Source: CAVRAW01 sp963716135
Lineage (GTDB): Bacteria > Planctomycetota > Planctomycetia > Pirellulales > JADZDJ01
Assembly: GCA_963716135.1 (NCBI GenBank)
Contig: OY970289.1
Location: 1,240,001-1,304,000 of the forward strand
DNA: 64,000 bases
Direction: 5' to 3'
Of this stretch, positions 58,756-64,000 are shown one piece after another. A program made the translations under genes and the position numbers. The notes beneath the pieces are model-generated. The model was not told the origin of the DNA and did no database searches. It saw only the letters and a list, made by a program, of their open reading frames with translations. Numbering within the stretch: position 1 is the first letter of the stretch; the number at the start of each line of letters is the position of its first letter.

Positions 58756-59646
58756 ATGTTCGTCTCTGTGATTGTATCCACGTACGAATCGCCCGATTGG
58801 CTTACCAAAGTGATCTGGGGCTACGCTGCCCAGACCCATCGCGATTTTGAATTGGTCATTGCCGACGACGGTTCCAGCCGCAGCACCGCAGAGCGTATTG
58901 CGCAATTGCGCGACGCCACACAACTATCGATCCATCATGTGTGGCAAACCAAGCAGGGATTCGGCAAATGCCGCATCCTGAATCGCGCCATCCGCGCCGC
59001 CTCCGCCGACTATCTGGTGTTCTCCGACGGCGACTGTATCCCGCGCTCCGATTTTCTGGCGCAGCACGTCCGGCTGGCCGCTCCCGGCCGTATGCTTTCC
59101 GGCGGCGTGCTGCGCTTGCCGCTCGATTTGAGCCAACGAATTACAGCGGACGATATTTTTTCAGGACGCTTCGCCAGCCTGCGTTGGCTCGCCGCCCATC
59201 GCGAAATGCGCTCGCGAAAGCTATTGATGGTTGCCTTCCGCGGGTCTTTGGCCACTTGGTTGGACATGCTCACCACGACTCGCGCCACATTCAACGGCCA
59301 CAACACTTCTGTCTGGAAACAGGACGTGTTGCGGGTAAACGGATTCGACGAGCGGATGGGATATGGCGGCGAGGATCGGGAACTGGGCGAGCGCCTGGTT
59401 ACCGCCGGCATCCGGCAGATGCAAATTCGCCACCGCGCGGTATGCGTGCACCTGGACCATTCACGCAACTACGTCGATCCGGTCATTGTGGCGAACAACC
59501 ACAAAATTCGCGCGGAAAATCGCCGCAATCGAACTCAATGGACCCCCTACGGCATTTTCCAAGGGGCTGAATTGATGCGGGTGGTCACCGACGTCGCGCC
59601 GCACGAAGCGGCAGCTTCTGAATATCGACTTCGCCGAGCGGCCTGA
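58756..59646 (+). CDS. Family 2 glycosyltransferase
   Basis: GT-A fold enzyme of 296 residues: SVIVSTYESPDWLTKVIWGY, VIADDGSSRSTAERIA, LNRAIRAASADYLVFSDGDC with the metal-binding DxD-like SDGD, and a C-terminal Glyco_transf_7C-like segment TFNGHNTSVWKQDVLRVNGF followed by GYGGEDRELGERL. The call is inverting sugar transfer to a cell-surface glycan; donor and acceptor unknown. Its start has no strong ribosome site. Confidence 0.88.
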   Translation: MFVSVIVSTYESPDWLTKVIWGYAAQTHRDFELVIADDGSSRSTAERIAQLRDATQLSIHHVWQTKQGFGKCRILNRAIRAASADYLVFSDGDCIPRSDFLAQHVRLAAPGRMLSGGVLRLPLDLSQRITADDIFSGRFASLRWLAAHREMRSRKLLMVAFRGSLATWLDMLTTTRATFNGHNTSVWKQDVLRVNGFDERMGYGGEDRELGERLVTAGIRQMQIRHRAVCVHLDHSRNYVDPVIVANNHKIRAENRRNRTQWTPYGIFQGAELMRVVTDVAPHEAAASEYRLRRAA

Positions 59647-59698
59647 CTTTGCCGGCCTATCGCTGCTGTAGCGCCAAGCTTCGTAATTCGTCCAACGT

Positions 59699-60133
59699 CT
59701 ATTCCGTCGCCGCTGCCACCTTGTCGAGCCAGCGGTTGGCCTGGGGCGGCGACAAGTAGCCGTCGGTGCGGCCTCGCAATTTCCCATCCGGTCCGAAGAA
59801 CAACGTCGATGGAAAGCCTTCGATGTTGAATTTCTCGACCAGGTCCGGCTGCTCATCGGCATCGATCACCAGCGCCACAAATCGGTCCTGAACCTTCTGG
59901 GCAATCGCCGCATTGGAAAACGTCGTATTTTCCATTTTGTGGCAGTATTTGCACCATTTCGCGGTGACGAACATCATGATCGGCCGATTCTCGGTCTTCG
60001 CATCGCGCAAAGCGCTGGCGACATCGGTGTGCCAATCGATCGCCGAATCGGCGCCCGACACGGCGCGCAGCGCGCCCGACATCACCACAGCGACAACTCC
60101 CACAAATACTGCGGACAATGCAACTCGAATCAT
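59699..60133 (-). CDS. Exported thioredoxin-family protein
   Basis: ATG 60133 with GGAGG 6 nt upstream starts a signal peptide (IRVALSAVFVGVVAVVMSGA). The thioredoxin fold has the redox pair in AKWCKYCHKMENTTF (C-x2-C), then IEGFPSTLFFGPDGKLRGRT with the cis-proline. 144 residues. It probably works as a disulfide reductase or thiol oxidoreductase in the periplasm. Confidence 0.85.
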   Translation of the reverse strand: MIRVALSAVFVGVVAVVMSGALRAVSGADSAIDWHTDVASALRDAKTENRPIMMFVTAKWCKYCHKMENTTFSNAAIAQKVQDRFVALVIDADEQPDLVEKFNIEGFPSTLFFGPDGKLRGRTDGYLSPPQANRWLDKVAAATE

Positions 60134-60362
60134 CACGACCCTCCCGGTTTTAGTTGGTAATTGGAGCGAACACGCTGAGCACTGCCACGGTCACATCCCA
60201 TGCAGGCCCAAATGCAGAACCAATTAGTCAAGCGTAAAAAACCGAGATTTGTTACAGGCGAAATTCGCCGATTTCGAAGATTCTTATTCCCAGAGGCGTG
60301 ATGACTTGCCAGCACTTGACGACGATCAAGAATCGTCGCAAACTGCCAGTGAATCACCCTTT

Positions 60363-60445
60363 GCCGGAGTGGCGGAATGGCAGACGCGCTGGACTCAAAA
60401 TCCAGTGGCCGCAAGGCTGTGTGGGTTCAAGTCCCACCTCCGGTA
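60363..60445 (+). tRNA. tRNA-Leu (CAA)
   Basis: Complete class II tRNA: acceptor GCCGGAG/CTCCGGT closed by G-U, anticodon arm CTGGA-CTCAAAA-TCCAG with anticodon CAA, long variable arm TGGCCGCAAGGCTGT, T loop TTCAAGT, discriminator A. CCA is not encoded. Its 3' part is partly duplicated 560 bp downstream. Confidence 0.96.
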
Positions 60446-60491
60446 CTTTGAATGATTTCTCACGGGTGTTTGCACTTTCTCTTCCGTAATC

Positions 60492-60962
60492 ATGACATCG
60501 CCAGACGGAAACGCCGCGCCATCTTCGTCCCGGTCTGCCGGTTCAACTCGTATTTTCGGCGTGTTGGCGGCGGTGATCGTTGGCGTAGTTGTTGGAATCG
60601 CGGTCGGAAGAGCGACTATCAGAAATGATTCCGGCGGCCAGCATGCCGACAATTCCAGCGATCGCCAGCTGATCTGTTACTACGCTCACCCCCACGTGAC
60701 TTATGGTAGCCCGCAGGAAAGCGAGGATATCCGACTCCTGGAGTCGTTGGGGTTCAAGGTAGTAAATCCGAACATTCCGGAATATCAGATCCACAAGGAT
60801 ATGGAATTCTATTTGAAACTTGCCTCAAGCGCCGATGTGGTCGCGTTCCGTTCTTTGCCCGACGGGAAACTCAGCCCGGGGGTATCGCAGGAATTGCAAG
60901 TCGCAAAGCGCCGGATTGAGCTTCCAACCGGCATCGAAGAGCGCTCTTACCATGCGAAATGA
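60492..60962 (+). CDS. Membrane-anchored nucleoside deoxyribosyltransferase-like protein
   Basis: Product of 156 residues. A basic N-terminus and one membrane helix (FGVLAAVIVGVVVGIAVG, residues 22-39) precede a domain beginning LICYYAHPHVTYGSPQESED. It continues GFKVVNPNIPEYQIHKDMEF and SADVVAFRSLPDGKLSPG, reminiscent of the nucleoside 2-deoxyribosyltransferase/DUF4406-like fold often found in phages. The catalytic residues cannot be assigned with confidence. It is enclosed between tRNA-Leu and a partial copy of its 3' end, so it was probably brought by an integration event. Confidence 0.6.
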   Translation: MTSPDGNAAPSSSRSAGSTRIFGVLAAVIVGVVVGIAVGRATIRNDSGGQHADNSSDRQLICYYAHPHVTYGSPQESEDIRLLESLGFKVVNPNIPEYQIHKDMEFYLKLASSADVVAFRSLPDGKLSPGVSQELQVAKRRIELPTGIEERSYHAK

Positions 60963-60967
60963 AGCGC

Positions 60968-61007
60968 GCCGCAAGGTTGTGTGGGCTTAAGTCCCGCCTC
61001 CGGTACT
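60968..61007 (+). repeat. Partial duplicate of the tRNA-Leu 3' end
   Basis: Forty bases matching 60408-60447 at 36 positions; all four differences are transitions. It covers half the variable arm, the T arm, the acceptor 3' strand and the first bases downstream. It cannot form a tRNA. The spacing from the true tRNA copy is 560 bp. Confidence 0.85.
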
Positions 61008-61066
61008 CGCAGAATTTCTCCGCAGGGAATCGGAGAAAACTAAATGAAATTGACCGCGCGCAGAAA

Positions 61067-61963
61067 CTAGCGGCGCGAGTCGTATTGATTCTGCATCTGC
61101 CGCTGAGCCTGCTGCTGGGCTTGCTCAGGAATGTTGTTCGGCACGATCAGGTCGCTGGCGATTTCATGATGCCACAGTGGCCGCCCAGTGCGCTTGTCGC
61201 TGGCTTCCAACGTGCGTCGCGTGAGTTGCACGCCGCCGGTCACTTTTTCTTCCCGCTCGGTGACCGATAGCCGAACGTCGCCGACGTCGGTGAAACGTCC
61301 CTTGTTGGCCTTGGTTTGCTTGGGGATGATTTCGTGATGAACTTCAACCCGGCCGCTTTCCAAATCGACCCGCGCGACGCCGGTTTCATCCTTCTTCGCC
61401 GCCGCGATCGCCGCCGCCGACTGCGCAGCGCCGCCCACCAATTGCCGCCAGGCGTGCCAGTAAAGGTTCAAAGTGTTGCCGTCGACCGTGGCGAACGAGG
61501 TGAATCCCAAACCGATGCCCCCTTCGACCGCAATCCATTCCGGGAACACGATGGGCTGTGAATTCGTCAGGATGTGGCCATTGGAGGCGTCCAGGATGGC
61601 CAGGCCCATGGTGTTGGCCGGCTCTTGCGGACCGCGCCGTTCGACGCCCACCAACCGATTTCCGGCCAGCGCGATGGCGCGATGCACCTGCTTGTTTTCC
61701 CACTGCGTGTGGCCGTTGGTGAGATCGAGCGCTTCCAGGCAATCGCTGGAGTTGGTGACATAGACGGCCTTGCTCTCCGCGTCGGCGATGCCGGTGGGAA
61801 TGTTGACCCACTGATCGGCGGCGGGTTGATCCGCGGCCGTTTCCGCAACTGCGGCACGAATCGCTCCGGCCAGTGCCACGCTGATCGACACAACGGCGAA
61901 TAATTTCCGCGAAGTAACCTGTGCAAACACGGCGATACCCTCCGTGGTAACTGATAGGTTCAC
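61067..61963 (-). CDS. Exported PQQ/WD-like repeat protein
   Basis: Product of up to 298 residues. The start is uncertain: GTG 61963 is the longest, and a later GTG gives a cleaner signal peptide (SRKLFAVVSISVALAGAIRA). The mature part has beta-propeller-like repeats with aromatic/Gly-Asn turns (CLEALDLTNGHTQWENKQV, MGLAILDASNGHILT, VARVDLESGRVEVHHEI), as in PQQ-binding-like proteins such as BamB. Few blades are present, so it would be a partial propeller. Function unknown. Confidence 0.6.
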   Translation of the reverse strand: MNLSVTTEGIAVFAQVTSRKLFAVVSISVALAGAIRAAVAETAADQPAADQWVNIPTGIADAESKAVYVTNSSDCLEALDLTNGHTQWENKQVHRAIALAGNRLVGVERRGPQEPANTMGLAILDASNGHILTNSQPIVFPEWIAVEGGIGLGFTSFATVDGNTLNLYWHAWRQLVGGAAQSAAAIAAAKKDETGVARVDLESGRVEVHHEIIPKQTKANKGRFTDVGDVRLSVTEREEKVTGGVQLTRRTLEASDKRTGRPLWHHEIASDLIVPNNIPEQAQQQAQRQMQNQYDSRR

Positions 61964-62066
61964 GAGATTTCGACGAGCATCCGACCCCGTCGAAGGGGTG
62001 GAATTCTAGCGGGCCGGCGGGAATCGCCAAAGATCAATCGGCCTTGGAAAAAACGGCGTTTTTGCC

Positions 62067-62870
62067 TTATCGGCCGTCGGCAGCGCGGCGATTGGCCCAT
62101 TCGCGCCAAACCAATCGCGGAAAGATCCACGCATCGCGCAGGTAGCGCATCGCCAGGCGGCGCGGCTCGCTGGCCAGCCGATGCAACCATTCGATTCCGA
62201 TGCGGCGCATCCATCGCGGGGCCCGCGGCTTCTCGCCGGCTAGAAAATCGATGGACGCACCCACGCACATTGCCACAGGAGCAGCGATCTGGTCCCGATG
62301 AGCGTGCACCCACAATTCCTGCTTCGGGGCGCCCAGGCCGACAACCAACACATCGGGCTTCGCTGCGGCAATCATCTTCACAATGGTTTCATTCTGCCGC
62401 GAATCTTTTTCGAAACCCAGCGGCGGGCTGTATGCCCCGACGACGTGCACCGCAGGCCAGCGCTTTTCGATATTAACTGCCGCGCGATCTGCTACGCCGG
62501 GCGCCGCGCCCAACAGAAACACCCGCAGTCGTTTGGCCGAAGTGGAATTCACGGTGGCAAACAGGGCCGGCACCAAATCGCTCCCCGGGACGCGCTCGGG
62601 AATTGGGCGGCCCAACATCCGCGCCGCCACAAATACCGGAAATCCGTCGGCCAGCACCAAACCGGCATCGGCATACGCTTGCCGCAACCCCGCTTGCTCT
62701 TGAAACATCACTGCGTGATCGACGTTGGGCGTCACGACGTAATGGCAAACGCCGTCGGGCTGGCGCACCCAGTTGAGCAACCGCTCGATGGCCTGCGGCA
62801 TCCGCACGGCATCGATTTCCATGCCGAACAATTGGATCGTCGTCGAATTCTCGCTGCTAAGCGTGATCAT
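62067..62870 (-). CDS. WecG/TagA/CpsF-family glycosyltransferase
   Basis: GT26 enzyme adding N-acetylmannosamine-type sugars to lipid-linked acceptors. The start at ATG 62870 is favoured over the longer frame because it overlaps the upstream glycosyltransferase end by 14 bases and gives a normal N-terminus (ITLSSENSTTIQLFGMEIDA). Motifs are YVVTPNVDHAVMFQEQ, VLADGFPVFVAARMLG, RVPGSDLV, VVGLGAPKQELWVHAHR and ASIDFLAGEKPRAPRWMRRI. 267 residues, intact. Part of a surface-polysaccharide cluster leaving the window. Confidence 0.9.
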   Translation of the reverse strand: MITLSSENSTTIQLFGMEIDAVRMPQAIERLLNWVRQPDGVCHYVVTPNVDHAVMFQEQAGLRQAYADAGLVLADGFPVFVAARMLGRPIPERVPGSDLVPALFATVNSTSAKRLRVFLLGAAPGVADRAAVNIEKRWPAVHVVGAYSPPLGFEKDSRQNETIVKMIAAAKPDVLVVGLGAPKQELWVHAHRDQIAAPVAMCVGASIDFLAGEKPRAPRWMRRIGIEWLHRLASEPRRLAMRYLRDAWIFPRLVWREWANRRAADGR

Positions 62871-63963
62871 GAGCTTCCAAAATCCTGCGATAGATGTCGG
62901 CAGCGCCGCCGGCCATTCCGCGATCCGAAAACCGCTCGGCATGGCTGGCAATCGCGCGGGCACGCAACTGACGCCAATCGTGCTGGCCGTTGATGACTGC
63001 GGCTAATGTTTCCGCCAGTGAGACCGCACTGCCCGGCTCGAACAACAACCCGTTATTGCCATGCTCGATCACGTCGGTAATTCCATCAACGCGGCTGCCC
63101 AGCGGCGGCACGCCCGCGGCGAGCGCCTCCAACAACACCATCGGCATTCCTTCCGGCAATAGGCTGGGCAAAACCAATAAATCGAGGGATTCGAGTTCCG
63201 CATCGACGTCCTGGCGGAAGCCGCGCCACTGAATGAACGAGTCGATTCCCAATTGCTGCGACAATCGCCGCACTTCGTCTTGATAAGCAGTCGTTTCGAA
63301 ACCGCCGACGACGCGCAACTGCACCGGGAACCGCTGGCGACGCAAGATCGCAATCGCCTCCATCAACACTTCCAGGCCTTTGCGGGGCCGGAACAGTGCG
63401 ACGGCGCCGATGGTCCACTGCGTGGGAGTCGGACGGCTACTAAGCTTCTTGCGCGGCGGGACGCCGTTGGGCACCAAATGAATCCGCTCGCGCGGCACGC
63501 CCCAAGCGTTGATGTATTTTGCGGCCGTCGGCGAGACGGCAATCACCGCCGCCGCGCGGGCCAGGCTGTATTTCTCCACTTTGGCACTGAGCCCAGCGCG
63601 CAGCCGTGGCCAACCTCAACAGCCGTATGCCCATGCACGTGATGCACCATTGGCACGTGGGCCAAGCGTGCGGCAATCTGCCCCACCAGCGCCGCCCGCG
63701 GCGTGTGTGTGTGAATGAGATCGAAGCCTTGCCCGCGCACTATGCTGCGCCAGCCGCCAGGCGGGCCGCAAATCGAAGCGCGACCGCATCGGCAGGTTCA
63801 CCAGCGGCGTGCTTTGCGAGCGGCGCATCGCGGCAAATCGATTGGGCTTCACGCAGACAAAAGTGGTCTGCACGTCGAATTCACTCAGGCCGGTGGCCAA
63901 CAGATCCTGCACTCGCTCGGCGCCGGCGTAATGCTCGCCGTTGACGACGTGGACCACCCGCAC
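62857..63963 (-). CDS. Family 4 glycosyltransferase, frameshifted
   Basis: GT-B enzyme. GTG 63963 begins MRVVHVVNGEHYAGAERVQD. After about 63,760 the sequence passes to another frame with FDLIHTHTPRAALVGQIAAR and VHHVHGHT, and near 63,590 to a third with ARAAAVIAVSPTAAKYINAW, RPRKGLEVLMEAIAILRRQR and LLPEGMPMVLLEALAAGVPP, which holds the E-x7-E motif. At least two indels split one gene of about 368 residues. It overlaps the WecG-like gene by 14 bases, so they are one operon for cell-surface glycan assembly. Confidence 0.82.
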
Positions 63964-63967
63964 AGTC

Positions 63968-64000
63968 TTAGGCGCCGGGCTCGACTTCCAATGGCTGTCG
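63968..64000 (-). CDS. Possible C-terminal end of a further gene
   Basis: Ten codons (RQPLEVEPGA) to TAA at 63968-63970, 4 nt before the glycosyltransferase GTG start. The spacing fits a preceding operon gene entering from the right edge, but the piece is too short to identify. Confidence 0.3.
   Translation of the reverse strand, partial: RQPLEVEPGA

Overview
The window looks like a chromosomal segment of a Planctomycetota bacterium, probably Pirellulales-like. The reasons are the gene set (a deoxyhypusine-synthase-like enzyme, a very long SecA with a C-terminal SEC-C zinc motif, a coenzyme-B12-dependent ribonucleotide reductase with a zinc-ribbon tail, Kdo transferase, wax-synthase-like acyltransferase, DUF255 thioredoxin protein), the G+C-rich protein-coding style, and the planctomycete type of tyrosine recombinase. 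No taxonomic search was possible.

Layout. 1-10.2 kb: end of an amino-acid ABC importer, a hicBA toxin-antitoxin pair, a deoxyhypusine-synthase-like gene, a wax-synthase-like acyltransferase with a small membrane partner, glycogen phosphorylase, a broken acyl-CoA dehydrogenase and a beta-helix (pectate-lyase-like) protein. 10.2-21.7 kb: a TMTC-like membrane/TPR protein, tRNA-His, kdtA, secA, trpC, mutY, a parvulin-type isomerase and infA. 22-37.9 kb: a secreted protein, lysA, a ferredoxin, an FkbM methyltransferase, an acetyltransferase-like protein, a ketosynthase homologue without its cysteine, a potassium channel, an epimerase, an MBL hydrolase, purH, a peroxiredoxin, ligA and a HAD hydrolase.

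37,959-51,642 is an integrative element of about 13.66 kb inserted in the 3' end of tRNA-Lys(CTT), bounded by a perfect 24-bp direct repeat. It carries a tyrosine integrase with a small XRE regulator, an AlpA-like protein plus primase-helicase module, a single-chain type IIL (MmeI-like) restriction-modification enzyme, a membrane-anchored trypsin-TPR protein, several orphan genes and an IS1595 remnant. Its most striking feature is that the integrase gene is cut by its own attachment site. The last 58 codons lie at the opposite end of the element (37,984-38,160), in the same frame through the repeat, so circularisation would restore a 487-residue integrase.

51.7-64 kb returns to host genes: nrdJ behind two NrdR-like boxes, a DUF255 protein and panB, glycosyltransferases, a thioredoxin, and tRNA-Leu(CAA) with a second 3'-end duplication enclosing one small gene.

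Quality caveat: about sixteen host genes, including normally essential ones (ligA) and biosynthetic ones (purH, trpC), are interrupted by apparent single-base frameshifts while protein similarity continues in the next frame. The most economical reading is residual indel error in the assembly. Frameshifted genes are therefore given as single features spanning both frames.
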